Source of the DNA: an uncultured Gammaproteobacteria bacterium
GTDB taxonomy: Bacteria; Pseudomonadota; Gammaproteobacteria; Steroidobacterales; Foliamicaceae
Length of the DNA: 64,000 nucleotides
Assembly: GCA_951828235.1 (NCBI GenBank)
Contig: OX639965.1
Coordinates: 2,770,129-2,834,128, forward strand
Reading direction: 5' to 3'
Position numbers and translations under genes: made by a program. A model generated the notes under the pieces. That model had not been told where the DNA came from, searched no databases, and saw nothing but the letters and a program-made list of their open reading frames with translations. Positions 9,617-17,850 of this stretch are shown here, piece by piece. How positions within the stretch are numbered: position 1 is the first letter of the stretch; each line of letters starts with the position of its first letter.

Positions 9617-10714
9617 TCAGGCGGCGAAGTTCGCGGCGCCGAACAGTTCGAGGGCATTGTGGCTGAGGATGCGCATTTTCTGATCTTCCGTGACGTCCTC
9701 CCGCGCCCTCAGTTTGTGCTGGACGAATATGGACTCATCCACGTCGCCGGGATGGCCGAAGTCGCTCCCGATAACGAGATTGTCGTCACCGGCAAACTGC
9801 AGGATGTGTGGCAGGTCTTCATGCTCCTCGCACGTGACGAAAAGTCTTCTGTCTCGCATGACAGAGGCGGTGAAGGCCCGACGGTCGCGCTTGTCCCGGA
9901 CCTTGTATGCCTGAACGACTATGTAGGGCAGCCATGCCGAGCCGACCTCGAAGAAACCGAAGCGCAGTCGCGGGAAGCGGGTGGCGATTTCGCTGGTCGC
10001 AATCGCCGTAAACGACATGAGCGTCGGCACGGACATGTGAAACCGTGACGGGCGTTCGTCACTGTTGCGGCTGATGCCTCTGAACGCGGGACTGGCGTTG
10101 CCGATGTGGACGCAAATCGGAATGTCCAACTCCTGTGCCGCTTCGAAAACAGGGAAAAAATCCGGGTGTTCGATTGGCCGATCGCCCTCCAGGCCGCGCA
10201 TGTGCACGCCGATGGCGCCATGCTCTCTCGCCCAGGCAATGTCCTTCAGGGTTTCATTCATGTTCTTGAGCGAGGGCTGCATCACCCACCGAAGCCGGCC
10301 TCCACCGGAACCGCATTGCTCGGCAAGGAAACGGTTATAGGCGCGGCTCAAGGCCAGTTCGGCGCGGGCGGACGCCGGCGACAGGGCAAGGAAAAGGCTC
10401 GGAAAAATGACGTGAACATCGACGCCTTGCCGGTCCATTGCGCGCAGGCGTTCGTCCGGGTCGGTCATCGCCAGCGCCCCGGGCTTGACCTGCCCTTCAG
10501 ATGCTTCTTCGATGATCTCAAGTTGGGTGCGAGCGTAGATCTGGCCGTCAATGATCCAGACGGATTTCATTGGCGTAACGATCGGGGGCACGATCACGGC
10601 CTGGTCGAGTTCCACGGCTTGCGGACGATGCACGCTCTCGCTGGCGGTCAGGTGCTCCCAGATCGCGGCAGTCTCGATCAGGTGCGTATCGGCGTCGATA
10701 ATTGTTGCTGTCAT
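9617..10714 (-). CDS. Amidohydrolase-2 family TIM-barrel hydrolase/decarboxylase
   Basis: This 365-residue paralogue of the amidohydrolase at 3572-4657 has the same landmarks in the same order: DADTH at residues 7-11, ICVHIGNASPAF, RLRFGFFEVGSAWLP and GSDFGHPGDVDE. The two presumably act on related substrates. The ATG overlaps the stop of the upstream alpha/beta hydrolase (ATGA), so the pair is translationally coupled. The family includes ACMSD and related decarboxylases as well as hydrolases of lactones and amides. A ring-fission or decarboxylation step is plausible in this context, but this is inference. Confidence 0.84.
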   Translation of the reverse strand: MTATIIDADTHLIETAAIWEHLTASESVHRPQAVELDQAVIVPPIVTPMKSVWIIDGQIYARTQLEIIEEASEGQVKPGALAMTDPDERLRAMDRQGVDVHVIFPSLFLALSPASARAELALSRAYNRFLAEQCGSGGGRLRWVMQPSLKNMNETLKDIAWAREHGAIGVHMRGLEGDRPIEHPDFFPVFEAAQELDIPICVHIGNASPAFRGISRNSDERPSRFHMSVPTLMSFTAIATSEIATRFPRLRFGFFEVGSAWLPYIVVQAYKVRDKRDRRAFTASVMRDRRLFVTCEEHEDLPHILQFAGDDNLVIGSDFGHPGDVDESIFVQHKLRAREDVTEDQKMRILSHNALELFGAANFAA

Positions 10715-11679
10715 CCGGAATCCAGTGAGTTGAGGAACTTCTCCAGATCGGCGCTAAACAGGTCGGGATCCTCCCACATGGGGAAATGGCCGAATTGAGG
10801 ATAGTTGATAACCGTCAACGGCGCTTGACTGAATCTCTCGATGGTGGCGTCGAGGGTCTGGTAAATGACCGTATCCTGCTCGCACCATTGCAACAGCACG
10901 GGCACCGTCACCTCTTCTGCGACCGCCCCCATGTCAGTGGTGCGAAACAATTCGACATTGGAGGCGATGTATTCCCTCTGACGTTGCGCCGCGCCCGGAA
11001 GATTGTTGGCGTCGTACGTCATGTCGACCATTTCGTCGGGTGGCGAGAAACCGGCTGGCGTGGTGTCTTCGAAGATGAGGCGCCACCAGTACTTCGAGTG
11101 ATAATCCGGCAGGAAGCGGCTGTGGAACCAACCCATGGCCCGGATGCGCCAGTCGACCTTCCGGGTCTGGCTCGGTCGCTCGAGCGGCAGGACCGAAAGC
11201 GCCATGGCCCGCACCCGGTCGGGGTAACGTGCGTAAAAGTCAAGCGCGACATTTACGCCGTTTGAAGTTGCGAGGATCGTAAAGGGCCCCAGGTCCAGGT
11301 GCTCCACCAGCCCGGCAACGATGTCGGCAGCCCGGGCCGTCGTCAGGATTCCCTTGGGATCGGGCTCCGTAAAACCGTATGGAGGCCAGTCCAGCCGGAC
11401 GACCCGAAAGCGGTCCTTCAGCCGGTCCGCCACCGGGCTCCATTCATGCATGTTCAGGATGCTGCCATGGAGCATCAGAACGACGGGCCCGCTGCCTTCG
11501 CTTCGCACGTGCACGTTGACGCCGTCGATACTCACGAAGGTCGAGGGGGCCGCAGCCCACCGTGCCTGAACGGTCTCGTAGTCCGTGTCCCACCAGCCGA
11601 TGCGCATGGACCCGACGAGCGCGACCACGACGACTGCTGTCACGACAACAACGGCGATTGTTCGCCGCAACAGGTTCAT
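10711..11679 (-). CDS. Membrane-anchored alpha/beta hydrolase
   Basis: This 322-residue alpha/beta hydrolase has a single N-terminal membrane segment (about residues 7-24), with the catalytic domain probably periplasmic. The nucleophile elbow is ATSNG with Ser139; the usual first Gly is Ala, which the fold tolerates. LMLHGS is at about 68-73. The catalytic acid is probably the Asp in WCEQDTVIY, and the His is in FGHFPMWEDP. It is the first gene of the six-gene minus-strand operon, and its stop overlaps the ATG of the amidohydrolase. It is paralogous to the hydrolase at 4718-5716. The 60-bp gap to the divergent gene at 11740 must hold the promoters for both directions. Confidence 0.82.
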   Translation of the reverse strand: MNLLRRTIAVVVVTAVVVVALVGSMRIGWWDTDYETVQARWAAAPSTFVSIDGVNVHVRSEGSGPVVLMLHGSILNMHEWSPVADRLKDRFRVVRLDWPPYGFTEPDPKGILTTARAADIVAGLVEHLDLGPFTILATSNGVNVALDFYARYPDRVRAMALSVLPLERPSQTRKVDWRIRAMGWFHSRFLPDYHSKYWWRLIFEDTTPAGFSPPDEMVDMTYDANNLPGAAQRQREYIASNVELFRTTDMGAVAEEVTVPVLLQWCEQDTVIYQTLDATIERFSQAPLTVINYPQFGHFPMWEDPDLFSADLEKFLNSLDSG

Positions 11680-11739
11680 ACCGTCCGCTTGTAACAGGAC
11701 ACTGGCATATTATGACGACGTTCCGGACCGGAGACCAAG

Positions 11740-12597
11740 GTGAGCGACATTGAACGCCAGTTTGTCGCACTGAGCGAGGGACAGTTGCATCTGCGGCGTC
11801 TCGAGGCGCCCGCCGTTGATGCGAATTTCAATGTGCCGGCCGCCTTGCTGCTCCACCCCTCGCCATCGTCGTCGTGGTTCATGCAGGGCCTGATGACCGA
11901 ATTGCGAAAGGCCGGCTGCAACGCAACGCTTTTTGCACCCGACACCCTGGGCAATGGCGACTCGGCGCCACCTGGTATCGAGCACCCCGACATTGCCTAT
12001 TTCGCCGACAGTATGCGCCGCTTGATCGACGAGCTTGCGCTTGATCGAGTGGATTTGTACGGATCCCATACGGGGGCGCGGATCGCCTGCGAGTTCGCTG
12101 CAGCCTGTCCGGATCGGGTTCGGCGGGTCGTGCTCGACGGCATCATCGAGTACGACGACGACATGCGCAAGACGATCATCGAGAATTACGCGCCACGCAT
12201 CGAGCCGGATGAATTCGGGCGGCAATTCGTCTGGGCGTTCAATTTCGTTCGCGACCAGGCGCTGCATTTCCCCTGGTTCATGCGCGACCCGGAGCACCGC
12301 CTCAAGGGGCCCGTGCCGCCCGCAGCGGTCCTTCACCGGGCGGCGCTCGACGTGCTGAAGGCGTTGGACACCTACGCCGACCCTTACATCGCGGCCTTCG
12401 AGTACCGGGCCTATGAGCGCATGCCACTCATAGAAGCGCCCGTACTGCTCCTGAAGTCGGACAGCGAGTTGCCGGTGCTGAAAGCCGCTGTCGCGAAGGC
12501 GGCGAGTCTTTTGCGCGATGGCCATGTCGCAACGGTAACTGGTGGCAACGCAGCCAAGGCCAGGGCGATAGCCGAGTTCCTGGCTTCCGAACAATGA
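11740..12597 (+). CDS. Alpha/beta-hydrolase-fold protein with His at nucleophile position
   Basis: This 285-residue cytosolic alpha/beta-hydrolase-fold protein has no signal peptide. The nucleophile elbow reads G108-S-H110-T-G112, so the usual Ser, Asp or Cys is replaced by His. Two other proteins in this window (17850 and 18836) share the G-x-H-T-G form. The block LLLHPSPSSSW replaces the common HG oxyanion motif. A C-terminal His is present in RDGHVATVTGG. The start is a GTG with GGAG 7-8 bp upstream. It is divergent from the operon at 11679 and followed 19 bp later by a canonical hydrolase. It may be a non-hydrolytic member of the fold (lyase, isomerase or binding protein) or may use another residue as nucleophile. 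The family is recognised by fold motifs only. Confidence 0.75.
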   Translation: MSDIERQFVALSEGQLHLRRLEAPAVDANFNVPAALLLHPSPSSSWFMQGLMTELRKAGCNATLFAPDTLGNGDSAPPGIEHPDIAYFADSMRRLIDELALDRVDLYGSHTGARIACEFAAACPDRVRRVVLDGIIEYDDDMRKTIIENYAPRIEPDEFGRQFVWAFNFVRDQALHFPWFMRDPEHRLKGPVPPAAVLHRAALDVLKALDTYADPYIAAFEYRAYERMPLIEAPVLLLKSDSELPVLKAAVAKAASLLRDGHVATVTGGNAAKARAIAEFLASEQ

Positions 12598-12616
12598 GTG
12601 CCGACACGGACTTCCA

Positions 12617-13594
12617 ATGACACGCGCCAAGTGGATTGCGCTGTTTCTTGTCGCGATCGCGGTGACTTTCATTGGGGTCGCGCGAATAGGGCTGCTTGAG
12701 GCGGACCATGAAGACGCGCTGCTTCGCTACGGGTCCCCGCCCTCGCAGTTCACGGAAATTGATGGAACACGGCTTCACTACAGGGACGAAGGCGAAGGCC
12801 CGGCCCTGGTTCTGTTGCATGGCTCGCGAGCCAATCTTCAGCAGTGGGACGGGTGGGTCGCTGCGCTCGGCGCCGAGTTCCGCATCATTCGCGTGGACGC
12901 CTTGGGACATGGTCTGTCCGGAGCCGATGGACGAGACGATTACAGTGCCGGGCGGGGCATCTTCCTGCTGCGCGAATTGCTGGCCTCGCTCAGGGTGGAG
13001 CGATTCATTCTGGGAGGAACGTCGGGCGGCGCCACCCAGGCCGTCCGCTACGCCGCGATGTATCCGCAGCAGGTGGAAGCGCTGCTGCTTTCGACAGTGC
13101 CGTTGAGACTGCCGTCCACGTCCAGGACCCGTCCGCTAGACCGCATGGTTTTCTGGATACATGACGAGGTGCTTGGCACGAAAGGAACGAATCTGTACTG
13201 GAGTGCGTTTCTGCGCAGCATTTATGGTGATCCAGGAAAGGTCACGAAAGATCTCGTCGAAAGGTATCGGACGCTCAATACGCTGCCGGGCCAGGAGCAG
13301 CGCTTTCGGAAGCGTATCGACGTGTGGTACGCCGGCGGGGGGCCGGAACGCGATTACGCAACGGCCGGGAAGGTTTTGGCGCCGACGTTCATTCAATGGG
13401 GCGCCTCTGGTCCGGTGCTGCCGGCCGAGTTGTTCTGCGAGATTGCAGCCGCATTTTCATCGACTTCGCCCCGGATGATTCAGTATTCCGACCTGGGCCA
13501 CAAGCTGGTCATGGAGGATCCCGTGCGCACAGCCCGCGACGCTCTTGCCTTCGTCAGGACCGGCGCAGCCGGGGAAGCGTGCGCCGAGGAATAG
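12617..13594 (+). CDS. Membrane-anchored alpha/beta hydrolase
   Basis: This 325-residue protein is homologous to the anchored hydrolases at 4718, 10711 and 14319. The N-terminal membrane segment spans about residues 6-23, and LLHGS is at 66-70. The nucleophile elbow is GTSGG with Ser136, and the C-terminal His is in LGHKLVMEDP. The position that normally carries the catalytic Asp reads WGASGPVLP, where relatives have WGMLDPVLP, so the Asp appears to be replaced by Gly. The acid may come from another strand, as in some haloalkane-dehalogenase relatives, or activity may be weakened. It is co-oriented with and 19 bp behind the G-x-H-T-G protein, so it is likely in the same operon. Confidence 0.8.
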   Translation: MTRAKWIALFLVAIAVTFIGVARIGLLEADHEDALLRYGSPPSQFTEIDGTRLHYRDEGEGPALVLLHGSRANLQQWDGWVAALGAEFRIIRVDALGHGLSGADGRDDYSAGRGIFLLRELLASLRVERFILGGTSGGATQAVRYAAMYPQQVEALLLSTVPLRLPSTSRTRPLDRMVFWIHDEVLGTKGTNLYWSAFLRSIYGDPGKVTKDLVERYRTLNTLPGQEQRFRKRIDVWYAGGGPERDYATAGKVLAPTFIQWGASGPVLPAELFCEIAAAFSSTSPRMIQYSDLGHKLVMEDPVRTARDALAFVRTGAAGEACAEE

Positions 13595-13605
13595 TCACAT
13601 TTTGC

Positions 13606-13654
13606 TTGACACACTGCGCAATTCCTGAGACAGTCCCGGTGAGACAGTCTCGGT
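13606..13654 (+). promoter_or_regulatory. Promoter/operator candidate of higBA with 14-bp direct repeat
   Basis: A consensus -35 hexamer TTGACA lies at 13606-13611. It is followed by two adjacent copies of a 14-bp direct repeat, GAGACAGTCCCGGT and GAGACAGTCTCGGT (13627-13640 and 13641-13654), with one mismatch. The second copy ends exactly at the toxin ATG. Autoregulated toxin-antitoxin operons usually carry operator repeats here, so these are plausible HigA or HigAB binding sites. No good -10 hexamer is visible. Confidence 0.45.
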
Positions 13655-13930
13655 ATGAGAATCAGGCACAAGGCGTTACGGAGATTCGCCGCCACGGGCG
13701 ACCCGCGAGGGCTGCCGACCGCGAGCGTAGCGAAGCTGGCCCGAATTCTCCACGTGCTGGACGATGCGCGGATGCCGGAAGAGGCGCGCCTTCCAGGATT
13801 CCGGCTGCGCTCTCTGACCGGCGGGCGGCTGGCCGGAATGTGGAGCATCCGGGTGACGGCGAATTGGCGAATTGTGTGCCGGTTCGAGGGCGGCGAAGCC
13901 GTCGATATCGACCTGGTGGACTACCACTGA
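13655..13930 (+). CDS. higB: HigB-like RelE-family toxin
   Basis: This 91-residue basic protein matches the HigB / plasmid-maintenance killer branch of the RelE fold. The pattern LRSLTGGRLAGMWSIRVTANW, followed by RIVCRF and a C-terminal DLVDYH, matches the conserved core of ribosome-dependent mRNA interferases. The usual order of HigBA operons is toxin first, as here, and the stop overlaps or touches the antitoxin reading frame. HigB cleaves mRNA in the ribosomal A site in known members. The gene sits between two hydrolase genes of opposite strand, as expected for a mobile stabilisation module in an accessory island. Confidence 0.88.
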   Translation: MRIRHKALRRFAATGDPRGLPTASVAKLARILHVLDDARMPEEARLPGFRLRSLTGGRLAGMWSIRVTANWRIVCRFEGGEAVDIDLVDYH

Positions 13931-13944
13931 TGGAGGGTGGAGAG

Positions 13945-14244
13945 ATGAGCAAGAAGAACGACGACGCCGAGCGCGTCGAACTGCATGACTCCCTGCGGAG
14001 GCATCCGGGGGAATTCTTGCGCTATGAGTGCATTCGGGCGGCGGGCCTGACAGTGAAGGAAACGGCGGAGCGCCTGGGAATTTCCCGCGCCGGCCTGAAT
14101 CGCATCCTGGCCGGCGAAGGCCGAATTACGCCGCGCCTGGCGCTGAGCCTGGAAAACGATTTCGGCTGGAGCACGGCGGAAATGTGGCTGCGGATGCAAG
14201 TTGCCTATGACTTGGCCCAGGAGCGCATCCGACAAGCCGCATAG
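13945..14244 (+). CDS. higA: HigA-like XRE-family antitoxin
   Basis: This 99-residue helix-turn-helix protein is the antitoxin partner of the upstream toxin. The HigA signature HPGEFL is at about residues 19-24. The HTH is VKETAERLGISRAGLNRILA, and the downstream motif LALSLENDFGWSTAEMWLRM is characteristic of HigA. It should bind and neutralise HigB and repress the operon through the promoter repeats. Two in-frame ATGs exist. The one at 13945 is favoured because GGAGGGTGGAG lies just upstream; the earlier ATG at 13930 overlaps the toxin stop and would add five residues. Confidence 0.88.
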   Translation: MSKKNDDAERVELHDSLRRHPGEFLRYECIRAAGLTVKETAERLGISRAGLNRILAGEGRITPRLALSLENDFGWSTAEMWLRMQVAYDLAQERIRQAA

Positions 14245-14318
14245 CTTGCAGGCGGCGAGGGCAGCTATTGCCGGCCGCGATCAGTACGCCCAGAAGGAAG
14301 CACCACGGGCGGGCATTC

Positions 14319-15281
14319 TCAAGGGGTCGCGTTCGGCGTAGCGCCCTCGATGTATGCAGCGACGATCTTCGCAAACCGTATCGGAGATTCCAGGGGAGGG
14401 TAGTGGCCCACGTCCGGCATGAACACGGTCGAGACCTGCGTATTCTCAAGGTAGCTGGCCAGCGTACCGGCCGCCGCCGGTATCAACAGTGCGTCGCGAC
14501 CACCCCAGATCAAAAGCGCCGGTGCGCGTACGCTGGCCATCGCCTTCCTGGTTTCTTGGTGATCGGCAACCAGCCCGATCATTGCGACCGGATTGGGCTC
14601 CTTCACCCGCCGGTTGAAGTCAAAGTACTCGCGGCGCGTCTGCTCCGAAATCCGCCGGGGATCCCCATTGTAGAAGTCCAGGAACAGGTTGATGAAATTC
14701 TCCGATTCGAATCCCGTTTCCACGAATTCCTCCAGGGCCGCCTTGAATTCGGGGGGATGGTTAACGTGGTCGGTTGTTACCGGGTCCGATGGGGAGTTTG
14801 ACATGATCAGCCGGTTCACCCGATCCGGGTAGGTGGCTGCGAGGTACATGCAGGTCGTGCCTCCACTGGACACGCCAACACAGGTCACCTGGCCGGCCCC
14901 CACGTGATCCAGCAGCCCGGCGGCCAGGCCCGCGGGTTCCATGCGGTCAACGGCTTCGTCGGACACCGGTCCGGACAGTCCGTTAGGCGGCAGATCGTAT
15001 CGGATTACCCGGTAGCGATCCAGGAATTCGGGCGCTACTCGATCCCAGGTGCGCAGCGTGCTGCGCGAACCGTGGATCATGAGGATGGCCGGACCCTCGC
15101 CCTGGTCCTTGTAATAGACCTCAACGCCTCCGATCTCTGCGATCCGCCCATCCGGATCGCCATACTTCTGCCGCAGCGACTCATGAGTGAGACGCTGATC
15201 GGCGAATTCGTCCGCAAAGCCGGGCTGGGGAAGCGGGAGCAAGAGCAGCAGTGCTGTAGCGAAAAAGAGGTTTCGGTTCAT
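14319..15281 (-). CDS. Exported alpha/beta hydrolase
   Basis: This 320-residue alpha/beta hydrolase has a cleavable signal peptide (about residues 1-23, ending GFA-DE), so it is periplasmic. The triad is intact: Ser138 in GVSSG, the Asp in IWGGRDALLIP and the His in VGHYPPLESP. It is most similar to the hydrolase at 4718-5716: the block YDLPPNGLSGPV corresponds to YDQPPSGLSGAV, and both have GHYPP- or NHYPP-type histidine regions. Its ATG overlaps the stop of a decayed upstream copy (15278-15368). It was therefore once the second gene of a tandem pair and now probably lacks its original promoter. Confidence 0.84.
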   Translation of the reverse strand: MNRNLFFATALLLLLPLPQPGFADEFADQRLTHESLRQKYGDPDGRIAEIGGVEVYYKDQGEGPAILMIHGSRSTLRTWDRVAPEFLDRYRVIRYDLPPNGLSGPVSDEAVDRMEPAGLAAGLLDHVGAGQVTCVGVSSGGTTCMYLAATYPDRVNRLIMSNSPSDPVTTDHVNHPPEFKAALEEFVETGFESENFINLFLDFYNGDPRRISEQTRREYFDFNRRVKEPNPVAMIGLVADHQETRKAMASVRAPALLIWGGRDALLIPAAAGTLASYLENTQVSTVFMPDVGHYPPLESPIRFAKIVAAYIEGATPNATP

Positions 15282-15368
15282 TGTGGTGTAGCAGCCTCAA
15301 GATATGCAGTAAGGATATGCGCAAACCTTAACGGGGATTTCAGGAGGGTAGTGGCCCACGTCCGGGTT
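15278..15368 (-). pseudogene. C-terminal remnant of a duplicated alpha/beta hydrolase
   Basis: On the minus strand this stretch encodes PDVGHYPP and, after a 2-base deletion, SPLRFAHILTAYLEAATPQ followed by a stop. This aligns with PDVGHYPPLESPIRFAK and its continuation at the C terminus of the adjacent intact hydrolase. The stop TGA overlaps the ATG of that gene, so two tandem hydrolase copies once existed and all but the last ~30 codons of the first is gone. The truncation point lies next to the start of the plus-strand kinase gene. Confidence 0.75.
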
Positions 15369-15411
15369 GCCGGATACTTGCCGGGCGATTTATGCAAGAA
15401 TCCTCTACCCC

Positions 15412-16395
15412 ATGAACAACGTCGACAATGCCCGGATCGCGCACTCTGTGTTGCATCCCGACTGGATTGCAGAGGAAGCGGCACGCCGTTATCCCTTGAT
15501 CGGCAAGGTTGACGCCTATCTCCTGTACAGAGGCATGAACGACGTCTACCTGATCCGGGACCGGGATTCCCGCTATGCCATGCGCGTGTGGCGCAAGAGC
15601 TGGCGCGACGTCGACATCGTGAAGGTGGAACTTGAGTTCCTGGATTATCTGCGGCAGCGACATTTCCCGGCGTCCACACCGTTGCGCACGCGCAACGGTG
15701 AACTGTATTTCAAGGTCGACTCCCCGGAAGGCGCACGCGCGGTCGCAATGTATACCTGGGCGCCGGGTCGCAAATTCGCCGAAGCACTGGACGAGCGCAC
15801 CGCCGAGCGCATCGGAGCGTTGTTCGCGGATATGCACCTGCTGGGCCTCGAGTACCTTGGCGGGAAGCAACCGTCAACCGATGATGTGGTGAATTTCATG
15901 GTCAACCTGCCGCCACTGCTCGACTTCCTTCACGACCGGCCCGAGGATGCCCGCTTCTACGAGAGGCTGGCTCCCCTGCTCGTCGAGCGCCTGGAGCGAG
16001 CTGCGCTGGAGCCCGTTCCGCTTGGACTGTGTCATCGGGACTTTCATCCAAGCAATGTTCACGTGGATGACAAGGGCCGGATAACCTTGCTGGATTTTGA
16101 CGCCACGGGGCAGGACTTCCTCATGCAGGACGTGAAGAATTTCACTTTCGGCAACCTGTTCTATGATTTCCCGCCCGCTTACGGCGAGGCGTTCGAGCGA
16201 GGTTATGCGTCGGTGCGTCCGTTCACAGCCGCGGAGCTTGAGCATGCGGAATTGTTCCTGCTGGCAAAGGCTTTTCGGCTCGTCGCGGGCATGGCGCACG
16301 CCTCCAGCGCCGTCGGTCGGGGAACCCTGCGGTTTCGCAATCTGGACTGGTTCGGTGCGTACATCCGTGACCGTGCCCGTAACGTGGGACTATAA
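15412..16395 (+). CDS. APH/choline-kinase-fold phosphotransferase
   Basis: This 327-residue kinase belongs to the aminoglycoside phosphotransferase / homoserine kinase II fold family. The catalytic loop is LCHRDFHPSNVHV, with the HxD base and metal-binding Asn. The activation segment is LLDFDATGQDF, with the DFD metal ligand. An N-lobe Lys or Arg in RYAMRVWRK replaces the usual VLK-type position. It phosphorylates a small hydroxylated or amine-bearing substrate in the cytosol; the substrate cannot be inferred. The start at 15412 gives MNNVDNARIAHS; a longer frame from 15367 would overlap the hydrolase remnant. A flavoprotein follows 24 bp later, so the two are probably co-transcribed. Confidence 0.8.
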   Translation: MNNVDNARIAHSVLHPDWIAEEAARRYPLIGKVDAYLLYRGMNDVYLIRDRDSRYAMRVWRKSWRDVDIVKVELEFLDYLRQRHFPASTPLRTRNGELYFKVDSPEGARAVAMYTWAPGRKFAEALDERTAERIGALFADMHLLGLEYLGGKQPSTDDVVNFMVNLPPLLDFLHDRPEDARFYERLAPLLVERLERAALEPVPLGLCHRDFHPSNVHVDDKGRITLLDFDATGQDFLMQDVKNFTFGNLFYDFPPAYGEAFERGYASVRPFTAAELEHAELFLLAKAFRLVAGMAHASSAVGRGTLRFRNLDWFGAYIRDRARNVGL

Positions 16396-16419
16396 GGGAA
16401 CCTGATTGGAAGAAATGGC

Positions 16420-17850
16420 ATGAGCAGCAATTCGAATTCCGGGCCGTGGGACATGATCGTGGTCGGCGCCGGAACGACGGGCCTCCCGGCGGCAACCATG
16501 GCGGCGCAACGGGGCGGGCGGGTGTTGCTTGTCGAAGTGGCGGAGAAGATCGGCGGAACGCTGCTGGTGAGCTTCGGACAGATGAGCGCGGCGGGCACCC
16601 GCCTGCAGGCGGAGAAAGGCATCGAGGATTCGCCCGAGAAGCACCTGGAGGAGGTGATGCGCATCAGCCGCGGCACGATCGATCCGGTGCTCGCAAGGCT
16701 GAGCATCTTCAACGCCGCGGACGCTTTCGACTGGATGATGGAACTCGGTTTCGACGTCCAGGACCAATGCCCGTCCATCGAAAGCGCGCATGAACGTTAC
16801 GAGGTGGCGCGCTACTACTGGGGAAACGACTTCGGCAAGTCGGTGCTGGATGTGTTGGAGCCGGCAATGCGCGAGCAGGAAGCCCTTGGCTGTATCAAGG
16901 TCCTCACCGGCACGAGGGTGACGGGCCTGATGCAGGATCGCGACGGGATTGTGAACGGCGTCGAACTCATTGATGGGGAGGGCAGGGAATCGTCGGCCGC
17001 GGGAAAAAACGTCGTGCTGACAAGCGGCGGATACGCAGCCAACCCCGTGATGTTCCGGCGCCTGTGCGGTTACAAGCTTTACCTGAACGGCGCGTATGAA
17101 TTTGCCCAGGGCGACGGCTACGATCTGGCGGTTGCGGCGGGCGGGTACCTGCGCGGGCGTGACAAGTACCTCTCGAACTTCGGCTGGCTGCTGGAGGACG
17201 GACCGTACCCCAAGTCCATGCTCGGACGGGCCAATACCTATCCCGAGGCGCGGCTGCCCTGGGAAATCTACGTGAATGCCCACGGCCAGCGCTTCGTGAG
17301 GGAAGATGAGCCCAGCATCGATGTCCGCGAGCACGCGCTGCTGGACCAGCCGGAGTTGCGCTACTGGATCGTTTTCGACGATTCCATTTTCCGCCAGGCG
17401 CCGCCGATCGTTTATGACTGGTCTCGAGAGCAGATGGCGGAGGCGTTCAACACCTGCGAGGTTTTCCGCAGGGCCGACAGCCTGGAATCGCTCGCGGAAG
17501 ATATCGGCGTGCCCGGCGGAGCTCTCGCGAAGACGGTCGCGGAATTCAACGCCGGAGTCGCACAGGGCAGGGATGCGCTGGGCAGGTCCCATATGCCCGT
17601 ATCTATCGATACGCCCCCGTTTTACGCCATCCGCCAGCAGGGAGGGTCCGTATCCTCCACCGTCGGCGTTGCGGTCAACGAGAGTTTGCAGGTCGTCCGC
17701 CCGGACGGGGCCGCAATCCCGGGCTTGTATGCCGCGGGTGAAATCCTGGGTTCCGGGCAGCTTCAGGGCAATGCATTCGTGGGCGGGATGATGGTCATGC
17801 CGTGTATCGTTTTCGGCCGTCTGCTGGGCCAGCGGCTAGTTGAGTTTTGA
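16420..17850 (+). CDS. FAD-dependent fumarate-reductase/3-ketosteroid-dehydrogenase-like oxidoreductase
   Basis: This 476-residue flavoprotein has an N-terminal dinucleotide-binding motif VVGAGTTGLPAA (about residues 15-26). A second FAD motif near the C terminus reads GLYAAGEILGSGQLQGNAF. This arrangement is the FAD_binding_2 family: fumarate reductase, tricarballylate dehydrogenase and 3-ketosteroid delta-1-dehydrogenase. It carries out a dehydrogenation or enoate reduction on an unknown substrate, probably in the cytosol because no signal peptide is present. The capping domain spans roughly 240-370. The stop TGA overlaps the ATG of the following alpha/beta-hydrolase-fold gene (TGATG), so the two are translationally coupled and likely act in one pathway. 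Confidence 0.83.
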   Translation: MSSNSNSGPWDMIVVGAGTTGLPAATMAAQRGGRVLLVEVAEKIGGTLLVSFGQMSAAGTRLQAEKGIEDSPEKHLEEVMRISRGTIDPVLARLSIFNAADAFDWMMELGFDVQDQCPSIESAHERYEVARYYWGNDFGKSVLDVLEPAMREQEALGCIKVLTGTRVTGLMQDRDGIVNGVELIDGEGRESSAAGKNVVLTSGGYAANPVMFRRLCGYKLYLNGAYEFAQGDGYDLAVAAGGYLRGRDKYLSNFGWLLEDGPYPKSMLGRANTYPEARLPWEIYVNAHGQRFVREDEPSIDVREHALLDQPELRYWIVFDDSIFRQAPPIVYDWSREQMAEAFNTCEVFRRADSLESLAEDIGVPGGALAKTVAEFNAGVAQGRDALGRSHMPVSIDTPPFYAIRQQGGSVSSTVGVAVNESLQVVRPDGAAIPGLYAAGEILGSGQLQGNAFVGGMMVMPCIVFGRLLGQRLVEF

